DNA of 64,000 nt from Paenibacillus prosopidis (GCF_003337375.1 NZ_QPJD01000012.1:62001-126000); one strand, 5' to 3'; positions 1 to 9,309 are shown, numbered from the stretch's first letter. A program made the numbers and translations. The notes: generated by a model not told the origin, from the sequence alone.

Positions 1-2029
1 TAGCGGGGAAGCTATTCAAGCATTGGACCAATATAAAGCGACAAGCTCTATCATTGGCGAAATGCTCTTATACTTTCACAAGGATAATAACATTTACTCT
101 GCAAAAGGTTTGTCGAGTCTTGACGTATTCGCCGGCAGCTTCAGCTTCCGCAACTGGAACAAGGAAACCATCTTCCAAGATTTGAACAGCGTCAAGTTTC
201 CAACGATGCGTCCAGCCGATACCGTCATCCGCAACTCCTATCTGCAGGATTCGATGCTGGCGTATCTTGTTCCTATCACACCATACAGCCCTAACCCGCA
301 TGGAACGATCATGTATTTGATCAAAGAATCCGAGCTTACGAGTTTAATCGATTCGGTTCTGGGCAATTATCAAGGCTTGACTTATATTCTTGATAACAAG
401 GGCCAAATTCTTGTCGACAATAGACAAGGAGAAGCCTTAACGAATGCGGAAGCGAAGTCCTTATTCGGTCTCTCGCCCGGCATTCACGATAAAATATTGA
501 ATGGAAAGCCGCATTCGATCGTATCCGTAACGTCAGAGAATAACGGCTGGACATATGTGACCGTTATGCCGAGCGCGCAATTTTTCAGCAGTGTCGTGCA
601 TGTTCGCAGCTTCATCATCATGTTATTCATGATCGTCGTTCTAGTTGGCGCTGCGATTGCTCTCATGCTGGCCAGAATGCAGTATCAGCCGATCTCTACG
701 CTTGTCGAGTTCGCAAATTCCAAATCCAAACCGAAACATACGGCAGACGAATCTGCGGCAGCCGGCAACGAGCTTGACCGAATCCGGACAGCTCTGCAGG
801 AATACAGCTCGCGTGTAGACCTTCAAGAGCCATACGCCCGCAATCATTTTCTGTCCATGCTGCTCAAATACGGGAATGCGCAGAGCCTTACGCCAGAGCT
901 TCAAGAAGCCTTCGATCTTCATTTCGACCGGACTCATCATTTTGTTATCGTCATAGGATGGGACGAAATGGATACGCAGGACGATCGGCAGGAACGGCAA
1001 GAAATGATCGAGCTGCTTGCCCAGATCGAATTCCCGGAACTGGCTGCTCATGCCTACGGGGTGGAACTCCCTCAGCTGGATCAGCTCGCGCTGATTATCA
1101 GCTTCAATATGATCCAGGCGGAGCAGGAATTCACTCCTATTCGTCACATTGTCGAAGCGGTACGCAGCAGCATGCTGGAAACGTTCGATGTCACTCCCAC
1201 GATTGGCGTCGGAACCTGTTATTTTAGTCCGGACCAGCTGAATCAATCCTTTATCGAAGCTTGTTCCGCATTCGAGCTGCGGGCATCCGGCGGCCACGGC
1301 TCCGTCACTTATTTCGAGAAGCTGCTCGATACGCCGGATCATACGTTCTGGATTCCTAATAACTCGCTGATGAAGCTCTCTCAAAGTCTGAAGCAGGGAA
1401 GCTATGATGTGGCTGCGCAAATGATCAGTCCGTCAATCCGGAGCCTGCAATCTTCCGAGCTATCCGCTTTGCTTAAACGCTGCATTTGCTTTGACATTCT
1501 AAATACGATGCTGAAAACCGCATCCGAGCTCGGTATTCATAATTTAATACAGGAAATGGCTCCGAATATGATTTATACCCATTCACTGGATGAAATGGAG
1601 ATCGGCTTCCTGAATCTCGCCTCCCGAATCTGCAATCAAGTGGAACGTAACAATCAGAAAGAAGAGCAATCTCAGATCGATAAGATTGTGTCCTATATCG
1701 ATGATCACTATATGGACCATACGCTCAGTCTCGAGACGATAGCCTTTGAGTTCGCTATTTCTCCTTCGCATGTAAGCCGGTCATTCAAGGAAAAGATGGG
1801 CCTCAACTTCATCCAATATATTTGGCAAAAAAGATTGGAAGAGGTTACGCGTCTTTTAAAAACGACGAATGCCCCGCTTAAAGACATCATTATTCAAGTC
1901 GGATATTTGGATACACCTAACTTTATCCGGAAGTTCAAGAAGGAAACCGGTTATACACCTGGCCAATACCGCAAGCTATTTTGGGAGAATGGGCATGCCC
2001 GACCGGTGTCCGATCTGGATGATGAATAA
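1..2029 (+). CDS. Membrane-anchored AraC-family transcriptional regulator (5' end cut off by the window)
   Basis: The reading frame is open from base 2, so the first TTG (position 23) is probably not the start and the N-terminal membrane helix lies outside the window. The visible part is an extracellular sensor-like region, one transmembrane helix (about residues 197-219 from the TTG), a linker of about 350 residues, and a C-terminal double helix-turn-helix AraC domain ending in the usual GYLDTPNFIRKFKKETGYTP signature. Such one-piece sensor-regulators sit beside Lpl-type sugar ABC transporters in Paenibacillus and are thought to control them. Here the transporter genes converge on it from the right, so it is inferred to regulate the operon at 2114-5657. 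The ligand is unknown. Confidence 0.88.
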   Translation, partial: SGEAIQALDQYKATSSIIGEMLLYFHKDNNIYSAKGLSSLDVFAGSFSFRNWNKETIFQDLNSVKFPTMRPADTVIRNSYLQDSMLAYLVPITPYSPNPHGTIMYLIKESELTSLIDSVLGNYQGLTYILDNKGQILVDNRQGEALTNAEAKSLFGLSPGIHDKILNGKPHSIVSVTSENNGWTYVTVMPSAQFFSSVVHVRSFIIMLFMIVVLVGAAIALMLARMQYQPISTLVEFANSKSKPKHTADESAAAGNELDRIRTALQEYSSRVDLQEPYARNHFLSMLLKYGNAQSLTPELQEAFDLHFDRTHHFVIVIGWDEMDTQDDRQERQEMIELLAQIEFPELAAHAYGVELPQLDQLALIISFNMIQAEQEFTPIRHIVEAVRSSMLETFDVTPTIGVGTCYFSPDQLNQSFIEACSAFELRASGGHGSVTYFEKLLDTPDHTFWIPNNSLMKLSQSLKQGSYDVAAQMISPSIRSLQSSELSALLKRCICFDILNTMLKTASELGIHNLIQEMAPNMIYTHSLDEMEIGFLNLASRICNQVERNNQKEEQSQIDKIVSYIDDHYMDHTLSLETIAFEFAISPSHVSRSFKEKMGLNFIQYIWQKRLEEVTRLLKTTNAPLKDIIIQVGYLDTPNFIRKFKKETGYTPGQYRKLFWENGHARPVSDLDDE

Positions 2030-2033
2030 TAGA

Positions 2034-2069
2034 CAACACCCGGTCATCAGCACGCATGACCGGGTGTTG
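2034..2069. terminator. Intrinsic terminator between the AraC gene and the binding-protein gene
   Basis: A perfect 14-bp inverted repeat (CAACACCCGGTCAT / ATGACCGGGTGTTG) with an 8-nt loop starts 4 nt after the AraC stop codon. T-rich sequence follows on the plus strand. It lies between two convergent genes, so it may serve both, although the minus-strand T-tract is weak. Confidence 0.85.
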
Positions 2070-2113
2070 CTCGTTTCTTGCTTCATGCTCGGATAGAATT
2101 AGCTGCCTCTGTT

Positions 2114-3727
2114 CTATCTGTCGTATGCGCTTTGATAAAGCTCAGCGATCCGGTCGCCGCCCATTTTTTTAATTTGTTCCAGATACTTGTCCCAATTGGA
2201 CAGCGACTCCTGGCCGGTGACGAACTTCGCTTCCATCTGCTGAACGTAAGTGTTCAGATCCGATAACAAAGCAGAAGCCTCGGTTTGCTCTTCATTTGTC
2301 AAATAAACGTTAGGGTAAGGAGATTTTGCGATTGGCGTAAGCTTTTCCGCATTTTGCTTATCGATCCACAGGTCGAAATCGCTCCGAAGTCCTATGGCAA
2401 GCTCGCTTGAGTTCATACCCGGCGTAAGGATACCGTAGTTAGGTGTAATTGTTCCACGGAATTCTTCACGATCGATACCCCCCGGAACAGGAAGCCATTC
2501 CTTCTCGTGCTTTGCCTTGTCTTTATATTTCCACAGCAGGTTCTCGGGGCCTTGATTGAACAAGGTAGCTCCTTCATAGCTGTACAGGTAATCTACCCAA
2601 CGCATGGTTGCCTCTGGAGCCGGATTGCTGCTCGTAATGGCGAAGGTACCGTTCGCTGATATACCAGGGTGCTTGCCATAGACAGGAGAATCTGCTACTT
2701 CGCTTTTCACAGGCGTCATCAACGGGTTGTCTTGGCTTGGTTCGCCGCCTAGCGTAAAGTAAGGGAAATAGTCGTTGAACAAAGCAAGTTGATTGTTTTT
2801 CCCTTTCGCCTTCTTCTGTTCATCCGTTTGCGAGAATGTCTCATGGTCCAGCAGCTCCTCTTTCCATAGACGGTTCAGGAACGTTAAATATCCCTTGTAT
2901 CCCTCTTCTTGAGGCGTGTAGTGGACCTTCCCATCCTTATCGGCATAGATAACTTCATCGTAAATGCCCCAGAAGCCGAGGAAGTACATCCGCAAATCAT
3001 CCAGTTTGACGGAAGTAAGCGGAATTTCATCCTGCTTCCCGTTCCCGTTCGCATCTTCATCCTTCACACGCTTCAGATAGGCATACAACTCTTCTGTCGT
3101 CTTAGGCTCCGCTGCTCCAAGGGATTTCAAGAACTTGCCGTTATACCACATCGGACCGCGATACCAGACTGCTGCTAAATCGATGTTCGGCAGTGCATAA
3201 ATATGACCGTCTGGCGTTGTGAACGACTGGCGGATATCCGGATGGTCATCAAAGATTTTTTTGATGTTAGGCGCATAACCTTCATCAATGTATTTTTCTA
3301 GAGGAATAAGAACACCTTGCGAACCGTAAGTGACTTGTTCTGCCGGTTTAAGATCCGCTGCATAGAACATATCCGGCAAATCTCCGCTGGCAAATACAAG
3401 ATTTTTCTTGGTTGCAAAGCTGTCAAGCGGGGCGTTCTGGAATTCAAGCTTGATGCCAGTCAATTTCTCCATCTCTTGCAGTACGGGCATTTTGTTCCAA
3501 TCCGCGACGCCGACATCCTGTGACATCATTTTGAGCGTAATCGGTTCACTGACAATCGGAAACCCTTCTTTGCTGACCCCTTCAGCCTCATTGGATGCCG
3601 GCGTTTCGGAACCGGCATTGCTGCCATTCGTTTTACCCTCATCGTTCGGTGAAGCGCAAGCCGCTAATACGGAGATGAGCAGCGTGATACACAACAATAA
3701 CGATGATGCCTTATGTAGCTTTTTCAT
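2114..3727 (-). CDS. Extracellular sugar-binding lipoprotein of a CUT1 ABC transporter (LplA type)
   Basis: Probable membrane-anchored receptor that delivers a carbohydrate to the permease pair encoded just upstream. The N-terminus is a lipoprotein signal: MKKL, a hydrophobic stretch, then the lipobox LAAC, followed by a Gly/Ser/Asn/Glu-rich linker. The body is about 500 residues, typical of the large LplA-like binding proteins of Paenibacillus. The open frame extends 20 codons further upstream, but the ATG at 3727 has a GGGAGAGGG ribosome site and puts the signal peptide at the N-terminus, so it is preferred. No ATPase gene is nearby; these importers usually share an MsmX-type ATPase. The substrate cannot be read from the sequence. 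Confidence 0.9.
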   Translation of the reverse strand: MKKLHKASSLLLCITLLISVLAACASPNDEGKTNGSNAGSETPASNEAEGVSKEGFPIVSEPITLKMMSQDVGVADWNKMPVLQEMEKLTGIKLEFQNAPLDSFATKKNLVFASGDLPDMFYAADLKPAEQVTYGSQGVLIPLEKYIDEGYAPNIKKIFDDHPDIRQSFTTPDGHIYALPNIDLAAVWYRGPMWYNGKFLKSLGAAEPKTTEELYAYLKRVKDEDANGNGKQDEIPLTSVKLDDLRMYFLGFWGIYDEVIYADKDGKVHYTPQEEGYKGYLTFLNRLWKEELLDHETFSQTDEQKKAKGKNNQLALFNDYFPYFTLGGEPSQDNPLMTPVKSEVADSPVYGKHPGISANGTFAITSSNPAPEATMRWVDYLYSYEGATLFNQGPENLLWKYKDKAKHEKEWLPVPGGIDREEFRGTITPNYGILTPGMNSSELAIGLRSDFDLWIDKQNAEKLTPIAKSPYPNVYLTNEEQTEASALLSDLNTYVQQMEAKFVTGQESLSNWDKYLEQIKKMGGDRIAELYQSAYDR

Positions 3728-3767
3728 CCAAAATCCCTCTCCCTTTTCATAATATGTATGAGCAAGA

Positions 3768-4676
3768 TCAGCCCTTAACGGAACCAATCATGACACCTTG
3801 CACAAAGTAACGCTGAAGGAACGGATAAATCGCGATAATCGGTGCTGTCGCTACGATAATAACGGCGTATTTGACGAGCGCAGCGATCTCTGCCTTGTTG
3901 TTGAGGGCCGACGCAGTTGAAGCATCCATTGAGCCCCCGCCCTGAGCCGACATCTCCTGCAGAACAAGAATCTGGCGCAGGACAAGCTGCAGCGGGTATT
4001 TCTCAGCTTCGTTCAAATAAATGAGGGCCGAAAAGTAGCTGTTCCAGTTACCCACCCCGTAGAACAAAGCCATAACCGCGATGATCGGCATAGACAACGG
4101 CAGAATGATTTTCATGAACAGGCGTAAATTTGTACACCCGTCGATCTGTGCAGCCTCCTGCAGCTCTTTCGGAATCGAAGACTGAAAGAACGTACGGGAT
4201 ACGATAATGTTCCAGATCGATGCGGCTGAAGGAATGACAATCGCCCACATCGTATTGACCATTCCTAATTCCTTGACGAGCAAATAACTTGGCACGAGGC
4301 CGCCGCCGAAGAACATCGTAACCAGGAACATTCCCATAAAAAAGTTGCGTCCCAAAAAGTCTTTGCGGCTTAGCGCATAAGCTGCCGGCAGTGTAACAAA
4401 TAAATTGATCGCCGTACCCACCACCGTATAGAGGATGGTGTTTCCGTATCCAGTCCATATACTCGAGTTCTGGAACACTCTCTGATAGCCTTCAAACGTA
4501 ATGCCTTTTGGCCACAGCCACATTTCACCGGAACCGACTAACTTCGGATCACTAATGGAGGCGCTAATCATATAAATGACAGGATAAGCCACAATAATAA
4601 AGGCCAGGAATACATAAATATAGTTGAAAATAAGAAATAGTTTATCCCGTCCGGACTCTTTAACGGCGGAAGTCAT
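3768..4676 (-). CDS. Sugar ABC transporter permease (LplC/MalG type)
   Basis: Inner component of a CUT1 importer. The 302-residue protein has about six hydrophobic helices and the permease EAA signature (ELQEAAQIDGCTNLRLFMKIILP) that docks on the shared ATPase. It ends in the GVMIGSVKG tail typical of LplC proteins. It lies 18 bp after the first permease gene and 40 bp before the binding-protein start, so the three genes form one transcription unit. The partner permease is at 4695-5657. Confidence 0.93.
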   Translation of the reverse strand: MTSAVKESGRDKLFLIFNYIYVFLAFIIVAYPVIYMISASISDPKLVGSGEMWLWPKGITFEGYQRVFQNSSIWTGYGNTILYTVVGTAINLFVTLPAAYALSRKDFLGRNFFMGMFLVTMFFGGGLVPSYLLVKELGMVNTMWAIVIPSAASIWNIIVSRTFFQSSIPKELQEAAQIDGCTNLRLFMKIILPLSMPIIAVMALFYGVGNWNSYFSALIYLNEAEKYPLQLVLRQILVLQEMSAQGGGSMDASTASALNNKAEIAALVKYAVIIVATAPIIAIYPFLQRYFVQGVMIGSVKG

Positions 4677-4694
4677 CGGTCGAACCCCCTTCTT

Positions 4695-5657
4695 CTACCA
4701 CAAGCTGTTTTCATTTGTGCGCCGTACAATCTGATTCACGACAATTAACACAATCGCATTAATAACGGAATTGAACAAGCCGATCGCCGTCGAGAAGCTG
4801 TACTGGGCATCCACTAGCCCCGAACGATACACGAAAGTCGAAATAACATCCGAAGACTCCATGTTCAGCGAGTTTTGCAGCAGTAGTATTTTCTCAAATC
4901 CTACCCCAAGCAGACTTCCCATATTCAGAATCAATAGAATGGTCATCGTAGGGACAAGCGTCGGGATGTTAATATGGCGAACTCGTTGGAAACGTGAAGC
5001 TCCATCAATAATCGCTGCTTCATGCAGGCCCGGATCTACACCCGATAACGCTGCCAAATAAATGATCGTTCCCCAGCCTGCGCTTTGCCAGACACCCGAG
5101 AATACATACATCGTCTTGAACCACTTAGGGTCCGTCAGAAAATCAGGTGCGTCAAAGCCCATCCATTCAATAAAGTGTGTGACAATCCCGGTCGAAGGCG
5201 ACAAGAACGTAATGATCATCCCCGCCATAACGACGACTGAAATAAAATGCGGCGCATAAGTGACGGTCTGGGCTGTCCTTTTGAAGAACCCAGCCTTCAA
5301 TTCATTAAAAGCCAGTGCCAGTATAATCGGAACCGGAAAACCGATGGCGAGTTCATACAGGCTAATACTCAATGTGTTCCATATCAAGTCCCAAAAGTAA
5401 TAGGAATCAAAGAAACGGACAAAATGATCGAATCCCACCCAAGGACTTCCCAAAATCCCTTTCGTAGGTATGAAGTTCTTAAACGCAATTTGAATGCCGT
5501 ACATCGGACCGTAAGAGAAGATAAGAAAGTAGAAAAATGCGGGTGCAATAAATAAATAAAGTTCCCAGTTCTGGACAATTCTTTTCCACACTCTGCTCTT
5601 CAACTTATCCGGTACCGGAAGCACGCTGCCCGTTACAATCCCTTTAGCCTCCTGCAT
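4695..5657 (-). CDS. Sugar ABC transporter permease (LplB/UgpA type)
   Basis: First gene of the transporter operon. The 320 residues contain six predicted membrane helices and the signature region GLHEAAIIDGASRFQRVRHI, as in LplB-like permeases. The ATG at 5657 follows a GGAAGGGG ribosome site with suitable spacing. The upstream gap holds a cre-like site, so catabolite repression is possible. The substrate is unknown; the neighbouring galactonate dehydratase hints at a sugar acid or galactoside but does not prove it. Confidence 0.93.
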   Translation of the reverse strand: MQEAKGIVTGSVLPVPDKLKSRVWKRIVQNWELYLFIAPAFFYFLIFSYGPMYGIQIAFKNFIPTKGILGSPWVGFDHFVRFFDSYYFWDLIWNTLSISLYELAIGFPVPIILALAFNELKAGFFKRTAQTVTYAPHFISVVVMAGMIITFLSPSTGIVTHFIEWMGFDAPDFLTDPKWFKTMYVFSGVWQSAGWGTIIYLAALSGVDPGLHEAAIIDGASRFQRVRHINIPTLVPTMTILLILNMGSLLGVGFEKILLLQNSLNMESSDVISTFVYRSGLVDAQYSFSTAIGLFNSVINAIVLIVVNQIVRRTNENSLW

Positions 5658-5994
5658 AGCATCACCCCTTCCCGGTTTCGTTATAGTTGCTATAGCTTCG
5701 TGATCCGTGACAGGATTCGAATGATGCTATCGCTTACAAATCCAACGATAGCCGATAAAAGGAAAATCCGTAAATATGTCATTTTCAGTTTCGCATGAAA
5801 GCGCATACTCTAATGGAGGAATGCTTAATTGCAAATAACTCAGACTTTTCTGACAATTGTGATTATGTGTCATTTTTGCAGTAACCCCCCCCATTTGTCG
5901 GCATCCGCAAATATTACCTATCGCTTTAATACGGACAGACAAGCCTTTAGAATAGGAGAAAATTGAATAGTCAAGAATGACATGTATGCGTTTT
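5658..5994. other. Intergenic region upstream of the lplBC-like operon
   Basis: About 335 bp without a convincing gene. It should hold the promoter of the leftward transporter operon, although I see no clear -35/-10 pair. It contains a cre-like site (5795-5810) and a run of eight C residues (5885-5892). The small open frames here have no ribosome site or recognisable product. Confidence 0.6.
5795..5810. promoter_or_regulatory. cre-like site (possible CcpA operator)
   Basis: ATGAAAGCGCATACTC matches the degenerate Bacillus cre consensus WTGAAARCGYTTTCWN at all but two of the specified positions. It lies about 140 bp upstream of the first transporter gene, so carbon catabolite repression of the sugar importer is plausible. 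This is a motif match only. Confidence 0.4.
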
Positions 5995-5999
5995 CACGT

Positions 6000-6050
6000 A
6001 AAAAAGAGGCTCCGCATAAGTTCGGTGAACTTTTGCGAAGCCTCCGGTTT
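6000..6050. terminator. Bidirectional intrinsic terminator downstream of dgoD
   Basis: A long hairpin (stem arms 6006-6023 and 6027-6044, GAGGCT...AGCCTC, two mismatches, GGT loop). It has six T residues after the right arm on the plus strand (6047-6052) and six A residues before the left arm (6000-6005), which read as a T-tract on the minus strand. It lies 38 bp beyond the dgoD stop. The block 6000-6044 is 38/45 identical to the 3' end of the prophage integrase gene. Confidence 0.85.
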
Positions 6051-6081
6051 TTTATTTAATAATCGAAAAGAACCTTCCGTC

Positions 6082-7233
6082 CTACCATTCGGCCACCGAT
6101 CCGTCCTTATGTCTCCAAATCGGATTTCTCCACCGATGCGGAGAATCCGACGCCATTTTACGGACGTACTCCTCATTAACGGTAATACCGAGTCCCGGGC
6201 CCTGAGGAATCTTCACATACCCATCCTCGTAGGAGAATACGCCGGGTTCCGTTAAATAGTCCAGCAGATCATTCCCTTGGTTATAATGAATGCCGAGGCT
6301 CTGTTCCTGAATGACGGCATTGTGAGCTGTTGCGTCAACTTGCAGACAGGCAGCAAGTGCAATCGGGCCTAAAGGACAATGAGGGGCTACTGCAATATCA
6401 TAAGCCTCCGCCATCGCGAAGATTTTCTTACACTCTGTAATTCCGCCTGCATGCGATAAATCCGGTTGAATAATATCCACATAGCCATCTTCAAGTAAGG
6501 ATTTGAAATCCCAGCGTGAGAACATTCTTTCACCCGTCGCAATCGGCGTGCTTGTATGATTAGCAATATCCCGGAGGGCTTCGTTATTTTCTGGAAGCAC
6601 GGGCTCTTCGATAAACATCAGTCTGTAAGGCTCTAATGCTTTGGCAAGTACCTTCGCCATTGGTTTATGAATACGACCGTGAAAATCTACACCGATGCCA
6701 AGGTCTGGACCGGTTGCAGCACGGATCGCCGCTACCCGTTCCACGACCTGATCCACCTTTTGATAGCTATCAATATATTGCATCTCTTCGGTAGCATTCA
6801 TCTTAATTGCTGTGAAACCTGCCTGCTGTTTCTCCAATGCCGCTTGTCCGACATCACTTGGCCGATCCCCACCGATCCAGGAATAGACACGCATCGAATC
6901 CCGGCATGCCCCGCCAAGCAACTGATAGATTGGAGTATTGAAATATTTTCCTTTAATATCCCACAGCGCCTGATCAATCCCCGCAATCGCACTCATCAGT
7001 ATGGATCCGCCACGGTAGAACCCCCCACGGTACATTACTTGCCAATGATCTTCAATGCGAAGCGGATCTTTCCTGATTAATTGATCCATAAGCTCATCTA
7101 CAGCTGCTTGTACCGTATGGGCTTTGCCTTCGATTACAGGCTCTCCCCATCCAACTATCCCTTCATCCGTTTCAATTTTTAAGAACAGCCACCGGGGTGG
7201 TACTATAAAAGTCTCAAACTTGGTAATTTTCAA
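6082..7233 (-). CDS. dgoD: D-galactonate dehydratase (mandelate racemase/enolase superfamily)
   Basis: Catalyses D-galactonate to 2-dehydro-3-deoxy-D-galactonate plus water in the DeLey-Doudoroff pathway; cytoplasmic and Mg2+ dependent. The protein follows E. coli DgoD closely from KITK to the C-terminal NPIWRHKDGSVAEW. The expected ligands and catalytic residues are present: the Asp and His of GVDFHGR, the Glu of FIEEP, the Glu of GERMFSR and the His of APHCPLG. The frame is open to an ATG at 7278, but a TTG at 7233 with GGGAGAGGG six bases upstream matches the family N-terminus and is preferred. It is divergent from a GntR-type regulator whose putative operators fill the shared promoter region. 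No KDGal kinase or aldolase gene is in view. Confidence 0.93.
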   Translation of the reverse strand: MKITKFETFIVPPRWLFLKIETDEGIVGWGEPVIEGKAHTVQAAVDELMDQLIRKDPLRIEDHWQVMYRGGFYRGGSILMSAIAGIDQALWDIKGKYFNTPIYQLLGGACRDSMRVYSWIGGDRPSDVGQAALEKQQAGFTAIKMNATEEMQYIDSYQKVDQVVERVAAIRAATGPDLGIGVDFHGRIHKPMAKVLAKALEPYRLMFIEEPVLPENNEALRDIANHTSTPIATGERMFSRWDFKSLLEDGYVDIIQPDLSHAGGITECKKIFAMAEAYDIAVAPHCPLGPIALAACLQVDATAHNAVIQEQSLGIHYNQGNDLLDYLTEPGVFSYEDGYVKIPQGPGLGITVNEEYVRKMASDSPHRWRNPIWRHKDGSVAEW

Positions 7234-7299
7234 CTTTACCCTCTCCCTATTTTGGTTTCCAGTCTGAATTGTCGCCACAACGACGGTTACTCTCTTTAT

Positions 7300-7413
7300 A
7301 GATCATATCTATATTATAAACATCTAAGATTTATATCTATAGATCAGATCTAACGATAAGATATAACCGGTAATAACTCATTTAATGATTTATATCATTT
7401 AAAGATCAGATCT
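7300..7413. promoter_or_regulatory. Three GntR-type operator palindromes between dgoD and its regulator
   Basis: The 11-bp palindrome AGATCAGATCT occurs at 7341-7351 and 7403-7413, and a near copy AGATCATATCT at 7300-7310. Start-to-start distances are 41 and 62 bp, close to whole turns of B-DNA, so dimers at the three sites would lie on the same face. They sit between dgoD and the divergent GntR gene and are the likely binding sites of that protein. Confidence 0.7.
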
Positions 7414-7528
7414 TTATGGAGGTATCATAGTATCTATGTTTCTGGATGTCAATACGTAATTAAGATTAGGAGAAACTTGTACGATTATGATAATATGAAC
7501 CTAATATGAAGATACACAGGGGATTGTA

Positions 7529-8197
7529 ATGATAAAAAAAACGACCTTTACAATGACAATAGACATACTTAAACAGAAAATTATTAGCGGGGAATGGCCG
7601 CCCGGATCACGTATACCAACGCTGCAAGAGATCTCTAAGGACCTGTCCGTTAGTGTATCCACTGTAAGAGAAGCGCTGCGGACTCTGGAAAGCCAAGGGA
7701 ACGTCAGCATTGAGCATGGACGGGGAATGTATGTACGCAACGATCCATTATTGTTAGAAGACCCAACTGCAAACCTTAAGGAATTGGGAGATATTTCTCT
7801 TGTTAAATTACTGGAAGCAAGATTGCTTATTGAACCAGAGCTGGCTGCCCTAAGTGCAGAGCATGCTACGCGTTCCCAAGTCAAGCAGCTTCGTGCGCTG
7901 GCCGACTCTATGGTTAACCAGATGGAAGAAGGCGGGCCATTTCTGGAGACCGATCTTTCCTTCCATCATCTCATTGCAGAATCAGCACAGCATCCTGTCC
8001 TATTTCGCATGCTGGAGTCAATCCATCCGCTTCTCTCAGAAGGTCGCAAGCAGACCAACACCTTGCCTCATATGCGTACCAAAGCATCCAATTATCACAT
8101 CTTAATTGCGATCGCCATTGAGGAACGGCATAGTGAGCAGGCAAGGCAGCTCATGCATAGTCATATCAACGACATGCTTGAAGCATTAAAAAAGTAA
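7529..8197 (+). CDS. GntR/FadR-family transcriptional regulator
   Basis: A 222-residue regulator with an N-terminal winged helix-turn-helix of the GntR type (about residues 5-70, including the PPGSRIPTLQEISKDLSVSVSTVREALRTL region) and a C-terminal all-helical FCD effector domain (about 85-215) with spaced His/Asp/Glu residues that usually bind a metal and a sugar acid. It is divergent from dgoD and separated from it by three AGATCAGATCT-type operators. Inference: it represses galactonate catabolism and its own gene and is released by D-galactonate or a derivative, as DgoR is in E. coli. Confidence 0.88.
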   Translation: MIKKTTFTMTIDILKQKIISGEWPPGSRIPTLQEISKDLSVSVSTVREALRTLESQGNVSIEHGRGMYVRNDPLLLEDPTANLKELGDISLVKLLEARLLIEPELAALSAEHATRSQVKQLRALADSMVNQMEEGGPFLETDLSFHHLIAESAQHPVLFRMLESIHPLLSEGRKQTNTLPHMRTKASNYHILIAIAIEERHSEQARQLMHSHINDMLEALKK

Positions 8198-8341
8198 CAA
8201 CTTACCTTCTGATTCAAAGCCTGCTGCTGCTTTCTCATCCTCGGATGGATAAGTTGAACTCATGAGAGGCCTCTAGTTTATACAAATGTGGTCAACCTGG
8301 GTTTCCACCGATTGAACTGTGCAGTTCTGGTAACATAAAAA

Positions 8342-8364
8342 ATACCCCGCCCACCGCAGGGTAT
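8342..8364 (-). terminator. Intrinsic terminator of the sugar isomerase-like gene
   Basis: Stem ATACCCCGC / GCAGGGTAT with one mismatch and a 5-nt loop. On the minus strand it is followed by a T-rich run (8335-8341). It lies 30 bp beyond the stop of the leftward gene at 8395. Confidence 0.75.
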
Positions 8365-8394
8365 GGTGCTTCAGTTCAATATATTCAGCAGTCT

Positions 8395-9174
8395 TTAAAT
8401 CTCCGAAAAAAAACGGGCACTTTCAATCATCGGAGTGCAGTCCGAATGATTACCTTCCAGCTGAATCTCAAAAATATAATCCTTCCCTTCTACAAAAGGC
8501 TTTACGGCCTTCCAATCGATAAGGCCTGTTCCCAGAGGTAACGAATCATGAAACTTTCCTTTGCTGTCCACCAGATGGAAGTACCGGGCATAGTTCTCAG
8601 TAGCGCCGAGGGTTTCGATCAGCTTCTCATTATTCCCACGATGGCCTATGAAAGTATGACTGACATCCACCGTCAGCGGAAGCTCAAGAGGAACAATCAA
8701 TTCCTCCAGCAAATACGGATTGGCATGGCAGAATAACCCTTCAATGGTATCCTCCCAAACAAATAATTCCCGCGAAAATTCCAGAACCGCTGCGATTTCT
8801 CTGCGCATTTTCCGGATGGATGCCAGACTCACGTCCGACGAGCTTTCTGTGCCGGCATAATGGGCATGGACAACGCAGCGGGTTCCTTCCTCTTCACAAA
8901 TGGCAGCCAGTATTTCACAGGAGGCCATGTAGAAGCGCTTTGCTTCTGAATCCGAGCTTAAGATGTCAAGATAACGCCCTTTATATTGGGGCGGGTGATG
9001 CAGATACACTTTGATGTTCTTTTCCTTCAGCTCACGGATACGTTCCCGAATCAGGAGCGGATTCTCCAAATCCCGTTCACTTAAATAAAATTCCACAATA
9101 TCCGGCTTATATTGCAAACGATTGTCTACGTTACTTCGTTCCATGTTCGTTTTCAAACGATAAAAAGGGCTCAC
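8395..9174 (-). CDS. Sugar phosphate isomerase/epimerase-like TIM-barrel protein
   Basis: About 259 residues resembling the AP-endonuclease-2/xylose-isomerase-like TIM barrel family. Recognisable elements are a PDIVEFYL strand, VYLHHPP, CVVHAHYAG, the WED glutamate, a DVSHTFIGHRG segment and a C-terminal FEIQLEGN, which in the family carry the metal-binding His/Glu/Asp residues. The start is taken as the GTG at 9174, which has GGAGG seven bases upstream; the longer frame from 9213 lacks a ribosome site. It stands alone with its own terminator. Substrate and reaction cannot be assigned. Confidence 0.75.
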   Translation of the reverse strand: MSPFYRLKTNMERSNVDNRLQYKPDIVEFYLSERDLENPLLIRERIRELKEKNIKVYLHHPPQYKGRYLDILSSDSEAKRFYMASCEILAAICEEEGTRCVVHAHYAGTESSSDVSLASIRKMRREIAAVLEFSRELFVWEDTIEGLFCHANPYLLEELIVPLELPLTVDVSHTFIGHRGNNEKLIETLGATENYARYFHLVDSKGKFHDSLPLGTGLIDWKAVKPFVEGKDYIFEIQLEGNHSDCTPMIESARFFSEI

Positions 9175-9244
9175 GGAAACACCTCCATGAGCCCTATAGT
9201 ACCATAACTTCAAATATTCATGTAGTTCCCGGTTTAATGGTCAA

Positions 9245-9258
9245 ACAACTTAAGTTGT
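9245..9258. repeat. 14-bp perfect palindrome
   Basis: ACAACTTAAGTTGT lies upstream of the leftward isomerase-like gene and downstream of the native groESL terminator. It could be an operator for the isomerase-like gene. No protein partner is evident. Confidence 0.35.
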
Positions 9259-9309
9259 CACCAATCTTACTTGGCAGGGGCCGTTTAGAACAAATCGTCC
9301 AGCATAAAA

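Noticed and set aside
641..1420. 259-codon frame antisense to the AraC-type regulator
   Set aside because: The sense frame encodes recognisable domains; the antisense frame has none.
5990..6060. Integrase gene fragment (RKKEAPHKFGELLRSL) at 6 kb
   Set aside because: The resemblance is explained by a shared terminator hairpin; there is no further upstream integrase homology.
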